Shown: positions 28,465 to 36,605 of the stretch, in pieces
Numbering within the stretch: position 1 is the first letter of the stretch
Layout: every line of letters begins with the position of its first letter
Source of the DNA: Verrucomicrobiota bacterium
GTDB taxonomy: Bacteria > Verrucomicrobiota > Verrucomicrobiia > Opitutales > Opitutaceae
Assembly (NCBI GenBank): GCA_028293545.1
Contig: JAQGOP010000012.1
Coordinates: forward strand, 178,989-242,988
DNA: 64,000 bases
Direction: 5' to 3'
Program-made: the position numbers and the translations under genes
The notes under the pieces: model-generated
Told to the model about the DNA's origin: nothing
What the model saw: only the letters and a program-made list of their open reading frames with translations
Databases searched by the model: none

Positions 28465-29643
28465 ATGACCGCCTTTTTTGCCATTCTTGCTGCGATCGGA
28501 TTTGCAGCGTGGTGGTCGACGGCGCGAAAGCGAAAAGCGGAGGCCCAGCACATGGCGGCGGAAGCGGCGAAGCTGAGCGCGCTGCACGCCGAGGCGATCG
28601 ACCATCATCAACACCGGCTCGAGACGCTCCTCGACAGCATGATCGAGGGGTTGGTCGTGCTCGACGTGAACGGGCGGATCACGCTGGCGAATCGCGCGGC
28701 GGAAACGCTCTTCGGATTTTCGCGACAAATGATCGGCGGCACCTTGTTGGAGGCGGTGCGCCATCACGAAGTGGCGGCCCTGGCGGCGCGCTTGGGCAGC
28801 GAAACCGCGATCCTCGATCACGAACTCCGGATCGAAGGCCCGCCGCCGCGCGTGCTGCAGGTGAACGCGGTCGCGCTGCGCGACGGCGCGGGAATTGGCG
28901 GGGGAGCGATGCTCGTGTTTCACGACCTCACCCGCCTGCGGGAACTTGAGGGGGCGCGCCAGGAGTTCGTGGCGAACGTTTCGCACGAGCTGCGAACCCC
29001 GCTATCCCTGATCAAGGGCGCGGCGGAAACCCTGCTCGATGGCGCCAAAAACGACCCCGGCGCCGTGGAGCGCCTGCTGCAGATCATCGATCGCCATGCG
29101 GATCGGTTGACGCTGCTGATTGATGACCTGCTCCTGCTGGCCAAGCTGGATTCCGGGCGGATTGTGATTCATCCGGAGCCGTCCGCGCTGCGCTCGGCGA
29201 CGCAGGAAGTTTTCGGTGACTTGTCGAAACGCGCGGCGGCAAGAAACGTCCGCCTGGAAAATGCCGTGCCTTCGGGCCTGATGGCCCAGGCCGATCCGGA
29301 TCGGTTGCGGCAGGTGCTGTCCAACCTGGTGGACAACGGGATCAAATATGGAAAAGCCGGCGGCCTGCTGACGGTGAGTGCGCGGCTGTTGAGCGAGTCG
29401 GTCATCGAAGTCGGCGTGAAGGACGACGGCCCCGGCATCCCGCAGGATGCGCTCGCGCGGGTCTTCGAACGATTTTACCGCGTGGACAAAGCGCGTTCCC
29501 GCGAGCAGGGCGGCACGGGCCTCGGCCTCGCGATCGTGAAACACGCGGTGCAAGCCCACGGCGGGGAGGTGCGCGTGGAGAGCGAGCCCGGCCAAGGCGC
29601 GGCATTTTATTTCACGCTGCCCGTGGCGAAGCCTGGGCAGTAG
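28465..29643 (+). CDS. phoR: Phosphate regulon sensor histidine kinase
   Basis: A protein of about 392 residues: one N-terminal hydrophobic segment (MTAFFAILAAIGFAAWW), a PAS domain (about residues 45-155), HisKA with phospho-His near 174 in VSHELRTPLSLIKGAAETLLDG, and a HATPase domain (NLVDNGIKYGKAGG, DDGPGIP, GGTGLGLAIVKH). It has the PhoR layout, with the signal coming through PstSCAB-PhoU rather than a periplasmic sensor. The start ATG at 28465 is preferred to an upstream TTG at 28453. It lies 25 bp after phoB. Confidence 0.92.
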   Translation: MTAFFAILAAIGFAAWWSTARKRKAEAQHMAAEAAKLSALHAEAIDHHQHRLETLLDSMIEGLVVLDVNGRITLANRAAETLFGFSRQMIGGTLLEAVRHHEVAALAARLGSETAILDHELRIEGPPPRVLQVNAVALRDGAGIGGGAMLVFHDLTRLRELEGARQEFVANVSHELRTPLSLIKGAAETLLDGAKNDPGAVERLLQIIDRHADRLTLLIDDLLLLAKLDSGRIVIHPEPSALRSATQEVFGDLSKRAAARNVRLENAVPSGLMAQADPDRLRQVLSNLVDNGIKYGKAGGLLTVSARLLSESVIEVGVKDDGPGIPQDALARVFERFYRVDKARSREQGGTGLGLAIVKHAVQAHGGEVRVESEPGQGAAFYFTLPVAKPGQ

Positions 29644-29647
29644 CGAG

Positions 29648-29779
29648 TAGGGCGCGGTCTCTGACCCGCCTCGGGGAAAACGTAGCGCCGTGTCTCCGAC
29701 CGGCTCGTTACGCGTTTCAATCACTACGTCGCCGGTTCGTAGTTGGACCCGAATGAGCCAGTCGAAGACGTGGCCCTAC
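29648..29779. repeat. 'TAGGGCGCGGTCTC' family repeat, copy with eroded right arm
   Basis: The left end TAGGGCGCGGTCTCTGACCC and inner blocks AACGTAGCGCC and GACCGGCTCGTT match the copy at 18356-18523; the right end stops at GTGGCCCTAC and lacks the outer arm. It separates the convergent phoR and PiT genes. Confidence 0.8.
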
Positions 29780-29780
29780 G

Positions 29781-30845
29781 TCAGGCGCCGAGGGCGCGGA
29801 GGAGGAGGACCAGGCCGTAACCGAGCAGGCCGGTGAGCGGCAGCGTGAGGACCCATGCCCAAACGATGCGGCCGACCAAACCCCATTTCACCGCGCTGAA
29901 ACGCTTCGTGGCTCCGACGCCCATGATTGAAGTCGCGATCACATGCGTCGTCGAAACCGGCACGCCGAGCGTGGATGCGCCGTGGATGATGAGCGCGGCG
30001 GTCGTTTCGGCGGCGAACCCGTGCACGGGTTGGAGCTTCACCATCTTGTGGCCCATCGTGCGAATGATGCGCCAGCCACCCCCCGCCGTGCCCGCGGCCA
30101 TCGTGAGCGCGCAGGTGATCATGACCCAGTACGGCACGGTGAATTCCGGCGTCCGGAGGAAATGGGCCCACGCCGGCAAATCCTTGAACACGCCCGAGGT
30201 GGTGCCGGTGAAAAGTGCGAGCGCGATGATGCCCATGGTTTTTTGCGCGTCATTCGAACCATGGCTGAAACCCATGAAACCGGCGCTCACGAGCTGCGCC
30301 TTGCCGAAGATGAGGTTCACCATGCGCGGCGTGAGTTTCCGCAGGATCACGGTGAGGAGGAACATCAGCGTCGCGCCACCGACAAAACCCAGCAGGGGAG
30401 ACGCCACCATCGGGAGCACGATTTTCGGCCACAGGCCGGTGCTCGCCCCGTGGCTGTCGATGATCGACCAGTGCAGCACGTGCCAGTCCCCGTTGGCTGT
30501 CCCGAGCGCCGCGCCGCAAAGCCCGCCCACCAGCGCGTGGCTGGAACTCGAGGGCAGCCCAAGCCACCAGGTGAAAAGTCCCCAGAAGATGGCGGCGAGC
30601 AGGGCGCCGAGCACGGTCGACATCGTGATGTACTGCGTGTCGACAAGGCCCTTGCCGATGGTCGTCGCGACCGCGGTGCCCATCAGGGCGCCAACGAGGT
30701 TGAAGCCCGCGGCCCACGCGATCGCCCAGCGCGGCGTCAGCACTTTCGTCGAGACGACCGTGGCGATCGCGTTGGCGGTATCGTGGAACCCGTTGATGTA
30801 CTCGAAAACGAGCGCAGCCAGCAGAACGAGCAGGAAAAGCGTCAT
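29781..30845 (-). CDS. pit: Inorganic phosphate transporter, PiT family
   Basis: A 354-residue multipass protein. NGFHDTANAIATVVST near residues 18-33 and GFSHGSNDAQKTMGIIAL near 198-215 are the two duplicated PiT signatures. It is a low-affinity symporter of metal-phosphate or Na+/H+ with phosphate. It lies 24 bp downstream of the DUF47 gene on the same strand, the common Pit-accessory pairing, and converges on phoR, so it belongs to the phosphate cluster. Confidence 0.95.
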   Translation of the reverse strand: MTLFLLVLLAALVFEYINGFHDTANAIATVVSTKVLTPRWAIAWAAGFNLVGALMGTAVATTIGKGLVDTQYITMSTVLGALLAAIFWGLFTWWLGLPSSSSHALVGGLCGAALGTANGDWHVLHWSIIDSHGASTGLWPKIVLPMVASPLLGFVGGATLMFLLTVILRKLTPRMVNLIFGKAQLVSAGFMGFSHGSNDAQKTMGIIALALFTGTTSGVFKDLPAWAHFLRTPEFTVPYWVMITCALTMAAGTAGGGWRIIRTMGHKMVKLQPVHGFAAETTAALIIHGASTLGVPVSTTHVIATSIMGVGATKRFSAVKWGLVGRIVWAWVLTLPLTGLLGYGLVLLLRALGA

Positions 30846-30869
30846 GGCGGCGAACAGTCGGCGCTCGGC

Positions 30870-31508
30870 TTACGAATGCTTGAGCACGATCTGGACGACG
30901 ATGTTGCCGGCATTGCGGCAACGGTCGACGGCCTGCTCCACCATTTCATAAATCTCCTGGAGAATGACGAGTTCCTTGGCGTCGTACGGGCCGTGGTAAA
31001 GGTCCTTGAGCAGCGTGAGCATCACCTTGTCGGCCTCGCCCTCGGCATACTGGAGGCGATCGTTGGCCTCGCGGATCTTCTCCATGTGCGTGCCGCCGCG
31101 GAGTTCCTTGACCATGAACGTGACGGCGTCGGCGGCGAGGTTGAGCAATTCGGCCTGGCGCTGGAAGGCGGCGTGCGGGACCCGGCCCGGGTAGATGGAA
31201 AGGCGCTCGACGATTTTCTCCACTGCCTTGGGGATCCGGTAGAGCGCAAACGAGAGCGCCTCGATGTCCTCGCGCTCGAGCGGCGTGACAAACGTGCGGC
31301 TCAGCTCCTCGGTCATCTCGTGCCGGATGCGCTTTTCCTTGCGCCGCGACTGGACGAAATCGTCGAGATTCGCCGGGGGGCCACCCGCGCTGAGGGTATG
31401 GAGGTAGCTGGCGAGGAGGTTGACGCTCGTCTTGGCTTCGCCGGCGCCGGCCTCGAGGAGGTCGAAGAACTTGTCCTCTTTCCCGAAAAGTTTCTTAAGC
31501 CACTGCAT
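30870..31508 (-). CDS. DUF47/PhoU-like accessory protein of PiT transporter
   Basis: A 212-residue helical protein of the DUF47 (PhoU_div) family: KKLFGKEDKFFDLLEAGAG at the N-terminus and DLYHGPYDAKELVILQEIYEMVEQAVDRCRN near the C-terminus are typical. Such proteins are encoded beside PiT transporters and are thought to regulate them. Here it is the upstream gene of a two-gene operon with the PiT gene. Confidence 0.92.
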   Translation of the reverse strand: MQWLKKLFGKEDKFFDLLEAGAGEAKTSVNLLASYLHTLSAGGPPANLDDFVQSRRKEKRIRHEMTEELSRTFVTPLEREDIEALSFALYRIPKAVEKIVERLSIYPGRVPHAAFQRQAELLNLAADAVTFMVKELRGGTHMEKIREANDRLQYAEGEADKVMLTLLKDLYHGPYDAKELVILQEIYEMVEQAVDRCRNAGNIVVQIVLKHS

Positions 31509-31587
31509 GGTAATCTGGTGGTAATAGCGCGTGTCGGGGAAATCCGAAGTTCAAAATTCGAAATTCGAAAAATTTGATCCAAAGAGC

Positions 31588-31650
31588 GGAACGCGTGGCC
31601 AATGCGTTCCCGTTGACGATTAAACCCGGACGGAGCCGCTCAACGCATGG
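31588..31650. repeat. 'CAACGCGTT' family repeat, copy 2, with adjacent AT-rich string
   Basis: GGAACGCGTGGCCAATGCGTTCC is followed by CGGACGGAGCCGCTCAACGC, matching the copies at 11075 and 57218. Just before it, 31545-31580 holds the gaattcgaaattcgaaa-type AT-rich repeat. No gene lies in 31509-31664. Confidence 0.7.
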
Positions 31651-31664
31651 GCCGCGCGTCCCAC

Positions 31665-32462
31665 CTAAATCTTGCCCTGCAACCGCGCCCACAGCGTGCC
31701 GAGGCGCTCGTAGATCGCCCAGGTGCTCAGCTCGAGGCCGGGGATGCTGATTAACCAGTCGTTTCCAAAAGTGCCGGCGTTGCTGCGGGCCAGGAATCCG
31801 GTCGGGCAGGCGACCGGATTGAGTTCGCGGTGCTGCATCAGTCCCATGGCGCGCGGCATATGGAATGCGGACGTGACCAGCGCAAACGTTGCGCCGGGCC
31901 CGAGGTGTTTACGAATCGCCTGCGCCTCGTCATCGGTGTCGCGCGCCGAGTCGACCTGCACGATGCGGCTCGCGTCGATGCCGAGCGAGACGGCTGCCGT
32001 CGCAAGCACCGAGGCATGGGTCGCTCCGCCATGGCCATCGGATGGCCCTGAAACGATGAGTGGCACATTGGGCAGGGCGCGCGCGAGCCGGATGCCTTCC
32101 GCCAGGCGCGCCAGCCCGGCGGCGCTCAGGCGGTCGATCGCCGCCATTTCCGGCCTGTCGGCGTGTCCGCTGCCGAGCACGACAATCGCCGTGCACGCGG
32201 CGAGCGACGCCGGCACGGGCTGCCCGGTCGGAAGCTCGGGGATGGCGGCGTAACGATTCTCGAGCGGACGCAGCAGCCGGGTGCCCACCTGCTTGTTGCT
32301 AAAGATGAGGAGCAGGAGGACGCCGAGGACCGCCAGCAGGCGTCCCGTCCGGCGCCAGCGCGAAAAAACGATCGCGATCACGCCGCCGACCACGACCAGC
32401 GCGAGGCAGAACGGCAGCGGCATGAGCCAGTAGGAAACCGCCTTTTTTAACCAGAACAGCAT
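31665..32462 (-). CDS. YdcF/ElyC-like (DUF218) membrane protein
   Basis: A protein of about 265 residues. The start at 32462 (MLFWLKKAVSYWLMPLPF) is chosen because it gives two N-terminal membrane helices and avoids a hydrophilic lead. The DUF218 domain follows: AIVVLGSG, the central segment RLARALPNVPLIVSGP and ATFALVTSAFHMPRAMGLMQH. ElyC-type proteins influence envelope polysaccharide or lipid-carrier metabolism; the biochemical role is unknown. It lies about 67 bp downstream of the PPK2 gene on the same strand. Confidence 0.85.
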   Translation of the reverse strand: MLFWLKKAVSYWLMPLPFCLALVVVGGVIAIVFSRWRRTGRLLAVLGVLLLLIFSNKQVGTRLLRPLENRYAAIPELPTGQPVPASLAACTAIVVLGSGHADRPEMAAIDRLSAAGLARLAEGIRLARALPNVPLIVSGPSDGHGGATHASVLATAAVSLGIDASRIVQVDSARDTDDEAQAIRKHLGPGATFALVTSAFHMPRAMGLMQHRELNPVACPTGFLARSNAGTFGNDWLISIPGLELSTWAIYERLGTLWARLQGKI

Positions 32463-32529
32463 GGTGTAATTTTGAAGGGAGGAAGGGCGGACGGAGGAAT
32501 CGCCCAACGGCGAAACGCGAGGGGCCGGC

Positions 32530-34005
32530 TCAATTTTCCAAGGCGTCTTCGATGGCGCGGCTGGCGGTGCGCAGGACCTCGAGGCGGGCGAAACGTTTGT
32601 TGTCGGCGGGCACGATGTGCCACGGCGCGTTGGGTTTGTCGGTCAGGGCCAGCATGTCGCCGACGGCGATTTCGTAGGCCGGGCGTTTCTTCCGGTTGCG
32701 CCAGTCCTCCGCGTTCATCTTGTGGCGCTTGTGCGGCGTCGATTCGCGATCCCGAAAACGGTGGAGCTGTTCGGCATGCGAGACGTGCAGCCAGTATTTC
32801 AGGACGATCGTGCCGTGATCGGTCAGCTCGCGCTCGAAGTCGTTGATTTCCCCGAAGGCGCGCCGCCATTCCGCATTGCGGCAAAAGCCTTCCAGCCGTT
32901 CGACGAGCACGCGGCCATACCACGAGCGGTCAAAGACGACCATGCGCCCATTCGGTGGGATGTCGCGCCAGAAGCGCCACAGGTAGTGCGCGTGTTTTTC
33001 CTCCGGCGTGGGTTTCGCGACGGGAATGACGCGATAATCGCGGGGGTCGATCGCACTGGTCAGCCGGCGAATCGCGCCGCCTTTGCCCGCGGCATCCCAG
33101 CCTTCGAAGGCGAACACGATGGACCGGCCTTTGCCGAGGGCCGCGCGCACCGCCTGGCTGAGCCGGCCGAGCCATTTTTCCCGCAGTAAATCGTAGTCCT
33201 TCTCGGATAATTCCTGCTCCAGGTTCACCGCGCGCAAACGGCGCACGCCCGAGGGCCGGAGCGATTTCACGGTGCGCGGCGATTTCGGTCGGGCCAACCG
33301 GGAGAGCTTGCGCTGGTGGCGGTGAACTTCGGTCAGGAGTAATTTCCCCACGGCGAGGTCGCGCGCGCGATCATCCTCGGCCTCGATCGTGGTCCAACGC
33401 GCGCCCGGGCGATTGGTTTGGCTGCGGATCAACCGGGCGGTTTCGGCCAGGCGGTCGTAGATGCGGTGATGGTGCCAGTCTTCGTCCGTCACGCGCCACG
33501 CCGTCGCGGGATCGGCGCGAAAGCTGCGGAGGCGCCGACCCTGCGCGTCCTTTGCCAGGTGGAGCCAGACCTTGATGATCAGCGTCCCGCCTTCGGCGAG
33601 CAGGTGTTCGAACTCGCGGATGCGACCGGCTTCGTCGGCGATGTGGTCGTGGGCGCGCTCGCCGCGCGCACTTTCACGCAGGGTTTCGGTGTACCACGAA
33701 CCCGCATACAGCCCGATTCGCCCCATGCCCGGCAGGCTTTGCCAGAAGCGCCATTGGTGCGGGCGGGCGCGTTCGCTGTCGGTGGGCGGATGGTAGGAAA
33801 ATGTTTCGACCCCGCGCGGATCGAGCCACTCCGCCAGCGTGTTCAGGAGATTGCCGCGGCCGGCGCCCTCCGGCCCCGCGATGATCAGGAGCACTTTGAA
33901 GGGCGCGTGTTTCAGCGAAAGCTGGAGCTGGACGAGTTCCTCCCGGAGGTCCTCGGCGCGGGACTGGTATGTCCGCTTGGAGAGACGCTGGTTCTTTTTC
34001 GCCAT
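32530..34005 (-). CDS. Polyphosphate:AMP phosphotransferase (tandem-domain PPK2, PAP type)
   Basis: A 491-residue protein with two PPK2 domains. The C-terminal one (from about residue 250) is intact: FEGWDAAGKGGAIRRL (Walker A) and VVFDRSWYGRVLVERLEG (Walker B/lid). The N-terminal one has lost key residues: IAGPEGAGRGNLL lacks the Walker Lys, and YAGSWYTETL lacks the Asp-Arg pair. This is the layout of class II PPK2 enzymes, which phosphorylate AMP to ADP with polyphosphate. Placed between the Pho genes and the lipid operon (divergent from it), it would connect polyphosphate stores with nucleotide energy during phosphate stress (inference). Confidence 0.9.
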   Translation of the reverse strand: MAKKNQRLSKRTYQSRAEDLREELVQLQLSLKHAPFKVLLIIAGPEGAGRGNLLNTLAEWLDPRGVETFSYHPPTDSERARPHQWRFWQSLPGMGRIGLYAGSWYTETLRESARGERAHDHIADEAGRIREFEHLLAEGGTLIIKVWLHLAKDAQGRRLRSFRADPATAWRVTDEDWHHHRIYDRLAETARLIRSQTNRPGARWTTIEAEDDRARDLAVGKLLLTEVHRHQRKLSRLARPKSPRTVKSLRPSGVRRLRAVNLEQELSEKDYDLLREKWLGRLSQAVRAALGKGRSIVFAFEGWDAAGKGGAIRRLTSAIDPRDYRVIPVAKPTPEEKHAHYLWRFWRDIPPNGRMVVFDRSWYGRVLVERLEGFCRNAEWRRAFGEINDFERELTDHGTIVLKYWLHVSHAEQLHRFRDRESTPHKRHKMNAEDWRNRKKRPAYEIAVGDMLALTDKPNAPWHIVPADNKRFARLEVLRTASRAIEDALEN

Positions 34006-34093
34006 GCGAAATCAGGCTGGTGCGCGCGAAAAAGATGTCGAGTCCACGCTGGGATTTTGAACGGAAGGCAACGGGTCATTTTCACGGTCGCGC

Positions 34094-34137
34094 GTGGCGT
34101 TACGTTTTCCGGAGGCGGGTCAGAGACCGCGCCCTAC
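34094..34137. repeat. Half copy of the 'TAGGGCGCGGTCTC' repeat
   Basis: TTACGTTTTCCGGAGGCGGG followed by TCAGAGACCGCGCCCTAC matches the right arm of the element at 18356-18523. It is directly followed by a copy of the GCAGGCGG palindrome at 34148-34170. Confidence 0.8.
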
Positions 34138-34147
34138 CATTCCCCGA

Positions 34148-34170
34148 GCAGGCGGGCCGCCCGCGCTACT
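34148..34170. repeat. Palindromic repeat 'GCAGGCGG-CCGCCTGC', copy 2
   Basis: GCAGGCGGGCCGCCCGC followed by GCTACT, with one change in the second arm. Its last base is the first base of the 11-bp repeat array upstream of the lipid operon. Confidence 0.75.
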
Positions 34171-34225
34171 CGGTACCATATCGTCACCCGGTCGCCACCG
34201 GATCGGCACACACGAAAGGTACTCT
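34170..34225 (+). promoter_or_regulatory. Candidate PhoB box (four 11-bp repeats) and -10 before the lipid operon
   Basis: TCGGTAC (34170), TCGTCAC (34181), TCGCCAC (34192) and TCGGCAC (34203) are spaced exactly 11 bp apart, all of the form TCGN(C/T)AC. This is the spacing of PhoB half-sites on one DNA face. Ten bp after the last repeat lies TACTCT (34220-34225), a weak -10 candidate, and the gene starts 31 bp further on. No good -35 is seen, as expected for a PhoB-activated promoter. Regulation is inferred from geometry only. Confidence 0.6.
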
Positions 34226-34255
34226 GGGGGAGATGAATCTCCTCCCCAGCCCGAC

Positions 34256-35413
34256 GTGAAGCTCGCGATCGTCACCGAAACCTTCCCGCCCGAAGTCAAC
34301 GGCGTGGCGATGACGTTCGGCGTCATCGCCGCTGAACTCGGGCGGCGCGGGCATGAGGTGACGGTCTATCGCCCGGGTCGCCCGGATTTGCCCGGAAACG
34401 CGAGTCACCCAGAGTTTAGCGAAGTCGCTTTGCCGGGCGCGCCGATCCCGGGTTACCCGCTTTTGCGCCTGGGCCTGCCGAGTTATGGGAAACTCAAGAG
34501 GGCTTGGACGGCCGCGCGGCCCGACCTTGTGCATGTGGTGACGGAGGGACCGCTGGGGGCTTCGGCCGTCACAGTGGCGCGGGGCCTGGGCGTTCCGGTC
34601 ACGTCCAGCTTCCACACGAATTTTCACTCCTACGCGACCGACTATGGCTTCGGACCGCTGCGGCGCCTCGTGCTGGCCTGGCTGAGGCGCGTGCACAACC
34701 GCACGCTGCGCACATTCGTGCCGACGCCTGAACTCTGCGCGGAATTGCACCGTCAGCGTTTCCAGAATTTGTCCGTGATGTCGCGCGGCGTCGACGTGCG
34801 TCATTTTCATCCCGATCGGCGCCGGCCGGACCTGCGCAAAAGCTGGGGCGCCGGGCCCGACGACCCGGTCGTGCTGCATGTCGGACGGATGGCGCCCGAG
34901 AAAAACTACGGCCTGCTTTTCCGGGCCTACGCGGCGATGCGCGAGGCGAATCCCCGCCTGCGTTTCGTGCTCGCGGGTGACGGCCCGTTGAAGGCGCGGT
35001 TGATGCGCGAAAATCCCGACTGCGTATTCGCGGGATTTTTTTCGCGCGCCGAGATCGGCCAATATTACGCGTCGGCGGACATCTACATCCACGCCAGCCT
35101 GAGCGAAACGTTCGGCAATGTTCTCACCGAAGCCATGGCAAGCGGCCTGGCGGTCGCAGGTTTCGACTATGCGGCCGCGCGGCAGTTCGTGAAATCGGAG
35201 GAGAACGGGTTGTCGGTCGCGCTGGGCCAGCCCGATGCTCTGGTTGCGGCCGCGGCCCGCCTCGCGCGCGATCCCGAACTCCGCACCCGCCTCGGCCTCG
35301 CAGCCCGCGGGGCGGTGGAGGCTCATTCCTGGGAACGCGTCATCGAGCGCCTGGAGCGCGACTTGGTTGAACTCGCGGGAATGCCAGCCGTCGCGACGCC
35401 CGTCTTCGCATGA
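34256..35413 (+). CDS. GT4 (GT-B) glycosyltransferase, MgtA/SqdX/Agt-like, probable lipid glycosyltransferase
   Basis: A protein of about 385 residues. The GTG at 34256 is chosen because the core LAIVTETFPPEVNGVA begins directly after it; the open frame further upstream lies inside repeats and the Pho box. The C-terminal GT-B half shows VLHVGRMAPEKNYGLL and SLSETFGNVLTEAMASGLAV, the family EX7E region. Relatives in this group attach sugars to diacylglycerol, phosphatidyl-inositol or other lipids. It overlaps the next gene by 4 bp and opens a four-gene operon. Confidence 0.85.
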   Translation: MKLAIVTETFPPEVNGVAMTFGVIAAELGRRGHEVTVYRPGRPDLPGNASHPEFSEVALPGAPIPGYPLLRLGLPSYGKLKRAWTAARPDLVHVVTEGPLGASAVTVARGLGVPVTSSFHTNFHSYATDYGFGPLRRLVLAWLRRVHNRTLRTFVPTPELCAELHRQRFQNLSVMSRGVDVRHFHPDRRRPDLRKSWGAGPDDPVVLHVGRMAPEKNYGLLFRAYAAMREANPRLRFVLAGDGPLKARLMRENPDCVFAGFFSRAEIGQYYASADIYIHASLSETFGNVLTEAMASGLAVAGFDYAAARQFVKSEENGLSVALGQPDALVAAAARLARDPELRTRLGLAARGAVEAHSWERVIERLERDLVELAGMPAVATPVFA

Positions 35414-36594
35414 ACCCACGCATCCTGATCCTCACCGCCGGGTTTGGCGAAGGCCACAATGCCGCCGCGCGCAATCTGGAAGCGGCGTTCAACAGCGCCG
35501 CGCGCCCGGGAACGGCGACGACGGCCGATCTCTTCGCGCTGGCCTCGCCGAGGCTGAACGCATGGTCGCGGCGCGGTTATCTTTTTCTCATCAACCACGC
35601 GCCGCACCTGTGGAGCGGCATCTATTGGCTGATCGACCGCTGGAAGATTTTCCCGTGGGGATTGTGGTTTCTTCGCCGGGAAATGCGGATCCTGGCGGAC
35701 CTCGTGGCGCGCGAACAACCGGACGCGATCTGCAGCACCTATCCGGTCTACGGGTTCATGGTCGAGCGCATGGTGCGGGATGGCCGGCTCCCCGGCCTGC
35801 CTCATTTCAACGTCGTGACCGATTCGATCAGCATCAATTCGCTGTGGCTGCGGCCGCGCTGCGAGGCGTGGTTCGTGCCGAATGAAGATTCGGCCGACGT
35901 GGTGCACCGGGCGGGAATCGAGCGCGCGAGGATTCACGCGGCGGGGTTCCCGACGCCGGCGTTCATCGGCGAAAATTCAGCATTGCAGCCGCCGTCGCTG
36001 GAAATGCCGGCCCGGGGTCGCCCGCGCATTCTGTTCATCATCAATTCCGGGACCCAGGGCGCTGAGCGCACCGCGCGGCTCCTGCTCGCGGAGCCGAACT
36101 GGGAAGTGACGTGCGCGGTGGGGCGCGACACCGCGCTGCGCCAGCGACTCGAGCGCTTCGCGGCGAAGCACGAGCATCCCGCCCATATCCTGGGCTGGAC
36201 CGACCAGATTCCCCGCCTCCTGCTGACGCACCACGTGCTCGTCAGCAAAGCGGGCGGCGCAACCACGCAGGAAGCGATCGCGGCGCGCTGCCCGATGATC
36301 GTGAACCAGATCGTGCCCGGCCAGGAAGAGGGGAACTACGAACTCCTGCGCCGTCATGGAGCCGGCGCGCTCGCGCAAACGCCGACTGAAGTCGTGCTGG
36401 CGTGTCATCGCGCGTTCGCCGGGGAGGGACGCGTGTGGCGCGAGTGGCGGCGCGCCTTGGATAATTTGGCCCGCCCGGACGCCGCGGCCGCGATCGCGAA
36501 TCACGTCCTCGCCAATTTGGGCGGAAGCGCGGTGGCGAAGGTCGCCTTCCCTGCGGTAACGGACCAGCCCGATGCGACCGCGGCTGCCTGGTGA
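35410..36594 (+). CDS. GT28 glycosyltransferase, MGDG synthase/UgtP-like (diacylglycerol glycosyltransferase)
   Basis: A 394-residue GT-B protein. The N-terminus ILILTAGFGEGHNAAARNLE has the Gly-rich GxGHxxAA motif of the MGDG-synthase domain; the C-terminal half carries GWTDQIPRLLLTHHVLVSKAGGATTQEAIAA and IVPGQEEGNYELL, the nucleotide-sugar and acceptor segments of plant MGD and Bacillus UgtP/YpfP enzymes. These transfer galactose or glucose to diacylglycerol. It overlaps both neighbours at the stop/start level, so it is part of the operon. Confidence 0.88.
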   Translation: MNPRILILTAGFGEGHNAAARNLEAAFNSAARPGTATTADLFALASPRLNAWSRRGYLFLINHAPHLWSGIYWLIDRWKIFPWGLWFLRREMRILADLVAREQPDAICSTYPVYGFMVERMVRDGRLPGLPHFNVVTDSISINSLWLRPRCEAWFVPNEDSADVVHRAGIERARIHAAGFPTPAFIGENSALQPPSLEMPARGRPRILFIINSGTQGAERTARLLLAEPNWEVTCAVGRDTALRQRLERFAAKHEHPAHILGWTDQIPRLLLTHHVLVSKAGGATTQEAIAARCPMIVNQIVPGQEEGNYELLRRHGAGALAQTPTEVVLACHRAFAGEGRVWREWRRALDNLARPDAAAAIANHVLANLGGSAVAKVAFPAVTDQPDATAAAW

Positions 36595-36605
36595 ATTTTC
36601 GAGGG

